A stretch of DNA of 31,794 bases from JAFTYR01 sp964571375. GTDB lineage: Bacteria; Pseudomonadota; Gammaproteobacteria; Burkholderiales; Burkholderiaceae_F. The first letter of the stretch is position 1, and each line of letters begins with the position of its first letter. The stretch covers positions 1-31,794 of the forward strand of contig CAZNBL010000012.1 of assembly GCA_964571375.1 (NCBI GenBank), in the 5' to 3' direction. This document shows, one piece after another, positions 23,379 to 31,373 of the stretch. Under the pieces are notes generated by a model. The model was not told the DNA's origin. It did no database searches and saw only the letters and a program-made list of their open reading frames with translations. The translations under genes were made by a program, and so were the position numbers.

Positions 23379-25424
23379 TTAAGCGTTTTCTTCCGTCATG
23401 CCGTACTGCTTAAGGAGTGCGTCGACCTCGGGAGCGCGGCCTCGGAATGCAATGAAGTTTTCCATTGCGGGGCGCGAGCCGCCGCGGGAGAGGATTTCAT
23501 CGAGGTACTTGGTACCGACTTCCGGATTGAAAAGTCCCTTTTCTTCAAAGAGCGAGAAGACGTCTGCGGAAAGCAGTTCGGCCCACTTGTAGCTGTAGTA
23601 GCCGGCAGCGTAGCCGCCGGCGAAGATATGTGCGAAGGATTCGGCAAAGCGGTTGTATTCCGGAGGGAATACGACAGCAACCTCGCGGCGGACGTCGTTC
23701 AAAAGACCGCGGACGGTTTCGTTCTTGGCGTCGTAGGTGCTGTGAAGCAACATGTCGAAGAGCGCAAATTCGATCTGACGGACGGTTGCCATACCGGCTT
23801 CGAAATTCTTGGCCGCAGTCATCTTGTCAAAGAGTTCGTCGGGCATAGTCTCGCCCGTGCCGACCTTCTTGGAAAGAGTCTTTACGACTTCGCGGTTCCA
23901 GGCGAAGTTTTCCATGAACTGGCTCGGCAACTCTACAGCATCCCATTCCACACCGCTGATGCCGGAAACGGAAAGATCGGTCTGGCGGGTAAGCATATGG
24001 TGCAGACCGTGGCCGAATTCGTGGAAGATGGTTTCTACGTCACCGTGGGTGAGCAGAGCGGGCTGATCGCCGACAGGAGATGCAAAGTTGCAGACGAGGT
24101 AGGCGATCGGTGTCTGAATGCTGCCGTCAGCGCAAAGGCGTCTCGTGCGCTGATCGTTCATCCACGCGCCGCCTCTCTTACCCGGACGGGCGTAGAGGTC
24201 GATGTAGAAGCCGGCGATTTCCTTGCCGTCTTTTTCGATAACGAAGTACTTGACGTCCTTGTGCCAGACGGAAACTTTCTTTTCCTTAATATCGATGGAG
24301 AAGAGCTTCTGAACCAGGCCGAAGAGGCCGCTTAAGACCTGAGGCTCGGTGAAGTACTGTTTGACTTCTTCCTCGCTGAAGGAATATTTCTTCTGACGCA
24401 GTTTTTCTGCCGCATAGGTGTAGTCCCAGGGCTTGGGATCGGCAATGCCGAGGTCGCTGCGGGCAAATTCAGTCAGTTCGGCAAAGTCTTTTTCAGCAAA
24501 AGGCTTGGCCTTGCCGGCAAGGTCTCTTAAGAAGGAGACGACCTGTTCGGGGGTGTCTGCCATCTTCGGAACCAGAGAGACTTCGGCAAAATTCTTGTAG
24601 CCGAGAAGTGCGGCTTCTTCGCTTCTTAATTCGAGCAGACGGTCGATGATCGGTGCGTTGTCCTTGCCTTCGGGGCTGAAGTTGCTGGCACGGGTCGAAT
24701 AGGCCTTGTAGATCTTTTCGCGAAGTTCTGCGTTGTCGGCGTACTGCATGACAGCGAGATAGTTCGGCATATGAAGCGTGATCTTGCAGCCTTCCTTGCC
24801 TTCGGCGGCGGCCTGCTGAGCGAACATGGCACGGTCGGTATCGGTGATGCCGCTCAGTTCATCGGTGTCGGAAGGCAGATAGAGCGCAAAGGCGTTCGTG
24901 CAGTCGAGAAGATTTTCGGAAAACTTCTGCGAGAGTTGTGCGGCTTCCTGGCTGATGGCCATCATACGGGCTTTGCCGTCGGAATCGAGTTCGGCACCGG
25001 AGAGTACGAAGCCCTGAATTTCTTTTTCAATGATGCGTTTGCGGGCCTCGGTGAAGCCCTCAAAAGCCTCGGAAGCACGGATAGCCTTGTACTTGGCGTA
25101 GAGCGCTTCGTTCTGGCCGATTTCGCTGAATACTTCGGAAATCGGAGGCAGAAGTTCGTTATAGACAGCTCTGAGTTCCGGAGTATCGACTACGCTGTTT
25201 AAGTGAGAGATGATCGACCAGACGTAAGAGAGGTTTTCAGTGGCATCATCGAGCGGCGTGACGACATTGTCCCAGGTGGCATCGTCGTCGGATGCGCAGA
25301 TACGGTTGACCGTTTCCTTTAAGTCGGCGATCAGTTTGTTGACGGCCGGAGCAAAAGATGCGCGGTCAAGATCGGCAAAATTAATGAGCTCGGATTTGTT
25401 GTCGAGTACACGAATGATGTCCAT
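23379..25424 (-). CDS. prlC: Oligopeptidase A (M3 metallopeptidase)
   Basis: This 681-aa cytoplasmic zinc peptidase degrades short peptides, including cleaved signal peptides. The M3 active-site HEFGHGLHHM lies near residue 465, and the flanking ETIFHEFGH...SGVEWDAVELPSQFMENFAW stretch is typical of PrlC/OpdA. Length matches the E. coli enzyme (680 aa). The ATG at 25424 follows AAAGGGCTTCAC on the minus strand. xthA follows downstream. Confidence 0.96.
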   Translation of the reverse strand: MDIIRVLDNKSELINFADLDRASFAPAVNKLIADLKETVNRICASDDDATWDNVVTPLDDATENLSYVWSIISHLNSVVDTPELRAVYNELLPPISEVFSEIGQNEALYAKYKAIRASEAFEGFTEARKRIIEKEIQGFVLSGAELDSDGKARMMAISQEAAQLSQKFSENLLDCTNAFALYLPSDTDELSGITDTDRAMFAQQAAAEGKEGCKITLHMPNYLAVMQYADNAELREKIYKAYSTRASNFSPEGKDNAPIIDRLLELRSEEAALLGYKNFAEVSLVPKMADTPEQVVSFLRDLAGKAKPFAEKDFAELTEFARSDLGIADPKPWDYTYAAEKLRQKKYSFSEEEVKQYFTEPQVLSGLFGLVQKLFSIDIKEKKVSVWHKDVKYFVIEKDGKEIAGFYIDLYARPGKRGGAWMNDQRTRRLCADGSIQTPIAYLVCNFASPVGDQPALLTHGDVETIFHEFGHGLHHMLTRQTDLSVSGISGVEWDAVELPSQFMENFAWNREVVKTLSKKVGTGETMPDELFDKMTAAKNFEAGMATVRQIEFALFDMLLHSTYDAKNETVRGLLNDVRREVAVVFPPEYNRFAESFAHIFAGGYAAGYYSYKWAELLSADVFSLFEEKGLFNPEVGTKYLDEILSRGGSRPAMENFIAFRGRAPEVDALLKQYGMTEENA

Positions 25425-25523
25425 GTGAAGCCCTTTCTGAGTACAACGGAAGTTTTGAAATCAAACTTTAATCTTATCGCTATTTATTCATCGGTGAAAC
25501 AGGACCGATATCGGCAAACCAAC

Positions 25524-25551
25524 AAAAAAAAGAGGAGCCGAAGCTCCTCTT
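25524..25551 (-). terminator. Terminator of folD
   Basis: A perfect 9-bp stem (AAGAGGAGC with GCTCCTCTT) has a stable loop (CGAA on the plus strand, TTCG on the minus strand). On the minus strand it is followed by a run of eight T (25531-25524). It sits 25 bp beyond the folD stop and isolates folD from prlC. Confidence 0.92.
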
Positions 25552-25576
25552 GTGACTTAAAAAGTCTTACGCCGTA

Positions 25577-26425
25577 TTAGAGGCGGGACTCGATGCCGCG
25601 GACGCAGTTGTCGAGCAGCATAGCGATAGTCATCGGACCGACGCCGCCCGGAACCGGAGTGATCCAGCCGGCAACTTCGGAGACGCCTGCAAAGTCGACG
25701 TCGCCGCAGAGCTTGCCTTCGGCATTGCGGTTGATACCTACGTCAATGACGATGGCACCGGGCTTGACCATATCTGCTGTCAGTGTGTTGGGAATACCGA
25801 CGGCAGCGATGATGATGTCGGCCTGACGTGTCATAGCGGGCAGATCGACGGTGCGGCTGTGGGTGACGGTAACCGTGCAGTTCTTTTCAAGAAGCATGAT
25901 GGCCATCGGCTTGCCGACGATGTTGCTGCGGCCGATAACCACAGCGTGCTTGCCGCTTAAGTTTTCGCCGGTAGATTCGAGCATGCGGATAACGCCGAAC
26001 GGAGTGCAGGGACGGAAACCGGGAAGGCCTGTAAGCAGCTTGCCTGCGTTGTTGGCGTGGAAGCCGTCGACGTCCTTGGACGGATCGATGTTTTCAAGAA
26101 CGCGGTGTTCGCGGATGTGCTTCGGCAGCGGAAGCTGAACGAGGATGCCGTGAACGTTTTCGTCCTTGTTGAGACGGTCGATCAGTTCAAGCAGTTCTTC
26201 TTCGGTAGTTTCTTCCGGAAGGGCTTCCTTGATGCTGCGGATGCCGGCTTCTTCGCATGCCTTGATCTTGTTGCGGACATAAACGGCACTTGCCGGGTTG
26301 TTGCCGACTACGACAACGACGAGAGTCGGTGTGATGCCTTCGGCAGTCAGTTTGGCAGCGCGTTCTTTAACGTCCTGGCGGACGGAAGCAGCAATAGCCT
26401 TTCCATCAATAATTTTTGCAGTCAA
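25577..26425 (-). CDS. folD: Methylene-THF dehydrogenase/methenyl-THF cyclohydrolase
   Basis: This 282-aa bifunctional folate enzyme interconverts 5,10-methylene-THF, methenyl-THF and 10-formyl-THF. Visible are YVRNKIKACEEAGI with the catalytic Lys, the QLPLPKHI motif, KDVDGFHANNAGKL, the NADP-site GRSNIVGKPMA and the C-terminal PVPGGVGPMT. A TTG start at 26425 is preceded by GTGAGGTTCAA, a good ribosome binding site, and gives the normal N-terminus (MTAKIIDGK). Strong terminators flank both sides, so it is monocistronic. Confidence 0.96.
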   Translation of the reverse strand: MTAKIIDGKAIAASVRQDVKERAAKLTAEGITPTLVVVVVGNNPASAVYVRNKIKACEEAGIRSIKEALPEETTEEELLELIDRLNKDENVHGILVQLPLPKHIREHRVLENIDPSKDVDGFHANNAGKLLTGLPGFRPCTPFGVIRMLESTGENLSGKHAVVIGRSNIVGKPMAIMLLEKNCTVTVTHSRTVDLPAMTRQADIIIAAVGIPNTLTADMVKPGAIVIDVGINRNAEGKLCGDVDFAGVSEVAGWITPVPGGVGPMTIAMLLDNCVRGIESRL

Positions 26426-26485
26426 TTGAACCTCACTTCATGTGGATCGGACATCGATCCGGATAGTCTTCTGCGTGAGCATAAA

Positions 26486-26522
26486 CGAAAAATGGGAAAA
26501 CGCCAGCGTTTTCCCATTTTCG
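26486..26522 (-). terminator. Terminator after the response regulator gene
   Basis: A perfect 14-bp stem (AAAATGGGAAAACG with CGTTTTCCCATTTT) around a 4-nt loop, 14 bp past the regulator stop. On the minus strand the stem ends in TTTTT followed by CG. Confidence 0.85.
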
Positions 26523-26535
26523 TCACTTGAATCGA

Positions 26536-27207
26536 TTAAAGATTGCTGTCTTTGATCGGTGTCTTGTTGGCGTTCATTACAACGCGCATCAGATCGGCAA
26601 CAGTACCGGAGTTGGTCTTGTCCATGATCGAAGCACGGTGGGCTTCGACGGTCTTGATGGAGATGCCGAGGTCGGAAGCGATCTGCTTGTTGAGGCGGCC
26701 GGAAACGATACGTTCGAGCACGTGCTGTTCTCTCGGAGTGAGCTTGCTCAGAAGTGCATCGTTCAGCGAACGGCGTTCGGCCTTAGCACGGCGTGTACGG
26801 GCTTCCTGGAGCATTCTTTCGACCAGAGCGCGAAGAGCAGCCTGATCGAACGGCTTTTCGATAAAGTCGACGGCACCCTTCTTCAGAGTGGAGACAGCCA
26901 TCGAAACGTCGCCGTGACCGGAGATAAAGATGATCGGAATATCGCACTTGCGGGCGATCAGGTGTTCCTGAACTTCAAGACCGCTCATGCCCGGCATACG
27001 GACGTCGAGAACGAGAACGGCGATGGCGTTCGGGTCGAACTTAGCAAGGAACATCTCACCGCTGTCGAAGAGTTCGACGCGGTAGCTGGAGGTTTCCAAG
27101 AGCCACTTGAGGGAATCGCGAACTGCTTCGTCATCTTCCACTACATAAACAACGCCCAGAGTTTCTACCGGGTCGTGCGCGAAGCTTTTAGATGTCAGGG
27201 GAATCAT
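26536..27207 (-). CDS. FixJ/NarL-type response regulator
   Basis: This 223-aa two-component regulator has a receiver with phosphoacceptor Asp68 in LDVRMPG, acidic Glu24-Asp26 (VVEDDEAV) and Lys118 in EKPF. A LuxR-type helix-turn-helix lies at residues 155-215 (LTPREQHVLERIVSGRLNKQIASDLGISIKTVEAHRA). The FISGHGD segment and length place it with FixJ/TtrR/DctR regulators. The likely partner is the PAS kinase encoded at 27882-30302 on the same strand, though a VOC gene lies between. The gene has its own promoter, with a perfect TATAAT and a 19-bp palindrome upstream. Confidence 0.93.
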   Translation of the reverse strand: MIPLTSKSFAHDPVETLGVVYVVEDDEAVRDSLKWLLETSSYRVELFDSGEMFLAKFDPNAIAVLVLDVRMPGMSGLEVQEHLIARKCDIPIIFISGHGDVSMAVSTLKKGAVDFIEKPFDQAALRALVERMLQEARTRRAKAERRSLNDALLSKLTPREQHVLERIVSGRLNKQIASDLGISIKTVEAHRASIMDKTNSGTVADLMRVVMNANKTPIKDSNL

Positions 27208-27270
27208 GCTGGATAACCTTTACTTTAATGCTGTCCCAAGCCTTTACTCGGGCCTTCATGTCAATCAATA

Positions 27271-27321
27271 TCGCGTGATTATATCTCAAGTTAGCATCTG
27301 TACTTAAGGCTAAGCCTTAAG
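27271..27321 (-). promoter_or_regulatory. Response-regulator promoter with 19-bp palindrome at about -41
   Basis: On the minus strand a perfect TATAAT -10 (27283-27278) puts the start near 27271. There is no good -35; instead the palindrome CTTAAGGCT-T-AGCCTTAAG (27321-27303) is centred about 41 bp upstream of the start. This is the class II activator position, where a bound protein replaces the -35 contact. The encoded FixJ-type regulator itself is the obvious candidate binder, but that is inference. Confidence 0.6.
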
Positions 27322-27489
27322 GGTTTGGTGCTGTATCTCTTCGAAGATGAGCCGCAGACCTGTTTTTGTGAGGTTTCGGAAACTCATCGGGACGGCTTTT
27401 GTGAAGTATCTGAATGTCCGGAGAAAATCGGCTTGCGGCGGTGACGGCGATAAAATGTGACGACAGAGGGGTTTTCTAAGAGGTGTGAG

Positions 27490-27876
27490 GTGTCGATATC
27501 AGTTTCACGTTTGGATCACTTGGTTCTTACCGTAGCCAGCATTGAAAAGAGCTGTGAATTCTATGTCGGTGTGCTCGGAATGGAATGCGTGACGTTCGGA
27601 GACGGGCGCAAGGCTCTGAAGTTCGGCAACAGCAAAATCAATCTTCATGAGTGCGGGCGCCTTTTTGCGCCGTACGCGAAACGGCCGACATGCGGCTCCG
27701 CCGATCTCTGCTTTACTACCGAAACCCCGATCGAAGCCGTGATCGGGCATCTTAACGTCTGCAAAATACCGATCGAGCAGGGCCCGGTAAATCGTACAGG
27801 AGCCGAAGGAGCTCTGCTGTCGGTCTATGTACGCGACCCGGACGGCAATCTTATCGAGATTGCCAACCGCATCTGA
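27490..27876 (+). CDS. VOC-family (glyoxalase/bleomycin-resistance fold) protein
   Basis: This 128-aa single-domain vicinal-oxygen-chelate protein opens with SRLDHLVLTVASIEKSCEFYVGVLGMECV, giving the metal His in LDHLVL. A second ligand region NLHECG and the terminal VYVRDPDGNLIEIAN with Glu complete the usual three-residue set. I prefer the GTG at 27490, with AAGAGG upstream, over the GTG at 27457. Substrate unknown; members include glyoxalases, dioxygenases and resistance proteins. It lies on the opposite strand between a histidine kinase gene and its probable response regulator gene and ends 5 bp from the kinase stop. Confidence 0.88.
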   Translation: MSISVSRLDHLVLTVASIEKSCEFYVGVLGMECVTFGDGRKALKFGNSKINLHECGRLFAPYAKRPTCGSADLCFTTETPIEAVIGHLNVCKIPIEQGPVNRTGAEGALLSVYVRDPDGNLIEIANRI

Positions 27877-27881
27877 AGATA

Positions 27882-30302
27882 TTACGCCCCGTCGGTTTCT
27901 TCTTCGGCTGTTTTCTTTTCGTCTTCTTTCTTTGCGAGCATTAATTCAAAGTAGAAGACGGCGCCGCTCGGCGTGTTGTCGCGAACGAGCAGTCTCGAGC
28001 TGTGCGACTCAATAATGCTTCGGCAGATGGAAAGGCCGAGACCCAGGCCGTCGCTCTTCGTCGTGAAGAAGGGCGTCCAGAGACCGTCCTTCATGGAGTC
28101 GGGAATGCCGGGTCCGTGGTCGCTCACTTCAAAGAGAACGCGTTCTTTTTCCGGAAGATAGCGGACACTGAAGTGGATGTTGCGGTCTTTGCTGCCGGAT
28201 TCGTTAATGGCGTCGGCTGCATTGCGGATCAGATTCAGAACAACCTGGAAAATCTGCATGGCATCGCATTCGACCATCGGAAGATCCCGTTCGATGCTCG
28301 TGATGACTTTGACGCGATGGCGCTTTTCCGTCATCTGAGCAAGTTCCATGATGTCGTTGACAAGAGACTGAACCGAAACTTCGGTCTGCACGGCCGCCTT
28401 CTTCTGAGAGAAGTTGCGGATGTTCTGAATGATGCGCTTGATACGCTCGGCCTGAGTGGAGATCTTGGTAAGTACTTCTTCAACGCGGTCCAAGCCGATA
28501 CTTTCGGGGTTGTTGCGGACAACCTCGAGCATCGTATTGGAGTAGGTGGAAATCGCAGTGAGCGGCTGATTGATTTCGTGCGTAATGGTCGAAGCCATTT
28601 CGCCGAGAGAAATCAGTCGTGCAGAAACTTCCATCTTGCCGGCCTGTTTTTCCAGGGAGTCTTCGGCAATTTTGGCTGCGGTTACGTCAAGCGCAACCTG
28701 CATGGTCACCAGAGAACCTTCGGTCAGGCGGACACGGGTTTCCACAACATCGAACCAGCGCTTAAGGTTCGGTACCCAGAGAACTTCGTGTCGGGAGCCG
28801 CTCGCGTCAAACGGTACGGTAAATGCTCGGGAAACGGCAAGATGCCCGTCAATCGTGTTGCCGAGCTGATCGGTATAGAGCTTGTTGCGGATGCCGAGAA
28901 TGCCGCCGCTCGGCGAGTGGTGAAGCAGAGAAATACAGGAGTTGACCGAATTGATGAGCTTGCGGTAGGACTTTAAAGAGTCGTTGAGCAGGAACTGTCC
29001 TTTGGCCGCCTCATCGTTGTTGTGCAGCGTGCAGAGCCAACCGATCTGTTTGCGCTCTTCGTTGTAGAAGGGGCTCGCAGTAAAGATGCAGTTGAGCAGG
29101 CTTTCATTTTTATGCGTGATGTCGACGTCAAAGCGCAGATCGAGTTTGTCGGCATCGGCAGAAAACTCTTCTTCCGTTAGGAATCGGTCTGCCATGAAGG
29201 GCCAGGGCTGAGGCTTATTGATAAGTTCCTGGTCGCTGTAGCCGGTGAGTTTGAAAACTGCGGCATTGCAATAGACGGCCTTGAAGTCGAGGTCGGTCAC
29301 GATGATGCCGAATGTCGTGGAGTACTCCATGGAGCGGCGCATACGGTTTTCGTTTTCCGCTTCATAGAGTTTCCTTCTCTGCTGTTCGATATTGATGCTC
29401 AGAATGAACAGAGATGCGAGCAAAAGCAAAATGATGCCGCTTAAGCAGAGCATCAGAGGACTCGAGAAGATGAGCGGCGCGTCGAGCATCTTGGCGCCGA
29501 AGAGCTGCATCGTTGTCGGCAGAGGCGGTACAGGCATCACCACGCTCGGAATCGAGTGGTCTTCTTCGGCATTAAAGGATGCGATACCCGCAATGAGCTC
29601 CTCGCCGTGCACGATACTGAATTCGTAGTCGGGTTTCTTAGGCTTTGGAAGCGATTTTTCCAGCAGTTCGGTAAGCGAAATGCGGACGAGCACCGCTAAG
29701 TCATGACCGCCGGCGCTTTTGAAAGGCAGGACGAGTGCAACTGAAGGAGGCGACCAGTTACCGGGTTCGATCCAGTATGAACTGTAGACGGTTTTTCCGG
29801 TTTTAAAGGCGGTTTCAATCGTCTCGCACAATTGCTTCGGATAATCCTTATAGCTGAACGTAAGGAGTTTTTCGTTGCTGCGGTGCCGGTCGTTGATCCA
29901 GGAAGCGAGGATATTACGGTTCGCATTGAGCAGACGCACGGTTACGGCTTCCGGAAACTGTTCGAAGAACGGCTGAACCGCTTTTTCGACCTTCTCGTAG
30001 GTTTGTCCTTTTTTATCGAGATCGGCGATCAGTTTACCGATGGCTCCTTCCATCGAAAACAGCTCGAGTTCGAGGTTGGAAGAGACAATAAAGGTGTTCT
30101 GTCGCAGATTGGTTTGGATAACAGATGCGCTGTTGGTTACAAAGGAGTTGTAGAGCGCGGCAAAGACGATGATGATGAGGATCGCTACGGCACCGATGTA
30201 CGGAACCACACTCTTAGGCAGTGCAGCCAGAGTGTGAAACGATTCGAAGGACTGACTGAATCGGTCCAGGATGGGTTTTCCGTTGAGCGGGTCGTGGCTC
30301 AT
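27882..30302 (-). CDS. PAS-containing membrane sensor histidine kinase
   Basis: This approximately 806-aa sensor has TM1 at residues 32-52, a periplasmic domain of about 225 residues, TM2 at 281-304 (LCLSGIILLLLASLFILSI), a PAS domain at about 326-436 and a second PAS-like segment at 441-546. Then come HisKA with His575 in ITHEINQPLTAIS and an HATPase domain with NLIRNAADAI, DHGPGIP and GLGLGLSICRSI. The H-box THEINQPL is typical of FixL/DctS/TtrS-type kinases that pair with FixJ-type regulators, matching the regulator at 26536-27207. The start is uncertain: ATG at 30302 (MSHDPLNGK) or 30353 (MKIVLSRR), neither with a good Shine-Dalgarno. Confidence 0.9.
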   Translation of the reverse strand: MSHDPLNGKPILDRFSQSFESFHTLAALPKSVVPYIGAVAILIIIVFAALYNSFVTNSASVIQTNLRQNTFIVSSNLELELFSMEGAIGKLIADLDKKGQTYEKVEKAVQPFFEQFPEAVTVRLLNANRNILASWINDRHRSNEKLLTFSYKDYPKQLCETIETAFKTGKTVYSSYWIEPGNWSPPSVALVLPFKSAGGHDLAVLVRISLTELLEKSLPKPKKPDYEFSIVHGEELIAGIASFNAEEDHSIPSVVMPVPPLPTTMQLFGAKMLDAPLIFSSPLMLCLSGIILLLLASLFILSINIEQQRRKLYEAENENRMRRSMEYSTTFGIIVTDLDFKAVYCNAAVFKLTGYSDQELINKPQPWPFMADRFLTEEEFSADADKLDLRFDVDITHKNESLLNCIFTASPFYNEERKQIGWLCTLHNNDEAAKGQFLLNDSLKSYRKLINSVNSCISLLHHSPSGGILGIRNKLYTDQLGNTIDGHLAVSRAFTVPFDASGSRHEVLWVPNLKRWFDVVETRVRLTEGSLVTMQVALDVTAAKIAEDSLEKQAGKMEVSARLISLGEMASTITHEINQPLTAISTYSNTMLEVVRNNPESIGLDRVEEVLTKISTQAERIKRIIQNIRNFSQKKAAVQTEVSVQSLVNDIMELAQMTEKRHRVKVITSIERDLPMVECDAMQIFQVVLNLIRNAADAINESGSKDRNIHFSVRYLPEKERVLFEVSDHGPGIPDSMKDGLWTPFFTTKSDGLGLGLSICRSIIESHSSRLLVRDNTPSGAVFYFELMLAKKEDEKKTAEEETDGA

Positions 30303-30398
30303 TGCCGTGTACAGTGCAGATGCGCACAGCCTCCGTGATAAAACAATTTTCATGACTTTCGGGGAGGGGCGCAGGGTATTGTTTTCCCCGAAATGATT

Positions 30399-30441
30399 GC
30401 GTAAGAGTATAGCGCGGGAAGGAAAGTGCTTTTTTAAGGCT
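30399..30441 (-). promoter_or_regulatory. Candidate kinase promoter with half of the palindrome
   Basis: On the minus strand TATACT (30411-30406) is a good -10 without a recognisable -35. AGCCTTAA (30441-30434), identical to one arm of the palindrome at the response-regulator promoter, ends 22 bp before this -10; the spacing at the regulator promoter is 20 bp. The second arm is not conserved here. Confidence 0.4.
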
Positions 30442-30606
30442 TTTTTGTGCCGGGAAAGCGGCATTTAAGCTGTCTTTTCGTCCCCGCCGCGCAAGCCTGG
30501 GCTACAATGGGAGATAAGCTTTCGGCGGGAGCGCAGAGCATCAGCAGTGCTTCTGTCGGACGATGAATTCCGATTGAAATTAATCCTGCATAAAAAGGGT
30601 AGACAA

Positions 30607-31269
30607 ATGAACCAGGCAGAACTGAAACAGCGCTGTGCAGAAGCGGCAGTCGACTATGTGGTCGAAGATGAGTATTTAGGGGTCGGTACCGGTACGACCG
30701 TCGGTTTCTTTATCACCGCACTGGCTAAGTCCGGCAAGCGCGTGAAGGGCTGTGTTTCGAGTTCCGAAGCATCTACCCGTCAGCTGCTTGCAATGGGTTT
30801 CCCGGTTGCCGATCTGAACGAAGTCGACAAGCTGCCGGTCTACATTGACGGTGCCGATGAAATCGACGGCGGCTTCCACATGATCAAGGGCGGCGGCGGT
30901 GCGCTTACCCGCGAAAAGATCTGTGCCGATGTTGCAGATAAGTTTGTCTGTATCGCCGACGCTTCCAAGCTCGTCAAGACACTCGGCAAGTTCCCGCTTC
31001 CGATCGAAGTTCTCCCGATGGCCGTTGCCAGCGTTTCCAAGGCAATGGTTGCTCTCGGCGGCGAACCGAAGGTCCGTGACTTCGTAACCGACAACGGCAA
31101 CCGCATCATCGACGTTGCCGGTCTCAATATCACCGATCCGGTCGCTCTCGAAGCTGAAATCAATCAGATTCCGGGTGTTGTTACCTGCGGTATCTTCGGC
31201 AAGAGAGGCGCAGACGTTCTTCTGATGGCTACCGAAGAAGGCGTAGTCGTCTGCAACGCTGAAGAATAA
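30607..31269 (+). CDS. rpiA: Ribose-5-phosphate isomerase A
   Basis: This 220-aa enzyme interconverts ribose-5-phosphate and ribulose-5-phosphate in the pentose phosphate pathway. RpiA signatures are present: the phosphate-binding GVGTGTTVGFFI, YIDGADEID with the catalytic Asp, and KGGGGALTREKI. I chose the ATG at 30607 (MNQAELKQRC) with AAAAGGGTAGACAA upstream over an earlier in-frame ATG at 30547. It is divergent from the histidine kinase gene; a TACAAT hexamer at 30503-30508 could be its -10. Confidence 0.96.
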   Translation: MNQAELKQRCAEAAVDYVVEDEYLGVGTGTTVGFFITALAKSGKRVKGCVSSSEASTRQLLAMGFPVADLNEVDKLPVYIDGADEIDGGFHMIKGGGGALTREKICADVADKFVCIADASKLVKTLGKFPLPIEVLPMAVASVSKAMVALGGEPKVRDFVTDNGNRIIDVAGLNITDPVALEAEINQIPGVVTCGIFGKRGADVLLMATEEGVVVCNAEE

Positions 31270-31290
31270 AAAGAGAAAATATTCAGAAAA

Positions 31291-31319
31291 GGGATGCATT
31301 GTCTTAGGCGGTGCATCCC
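31291..31319 (+). repeat. Hairpin after rpiA
   Basis: GGGATGCA (31291-31298) pairs with TGCATCCC (31312-31319) around a 13-nt loop but is followed by GGGCTGAA rather than T. A second, weaker stem (about 31335-31356) is followed by TATTTCTTT. Together they probably form the end of the rpiA transcript, though neither is a classic terminator. Confidence 0.45.
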
Positions 31320-31373
31320 GGGCTGAAATAGAGTGCCGGCGTTCAGATAGCGTCGGTATTTCTTTATTGAGAG

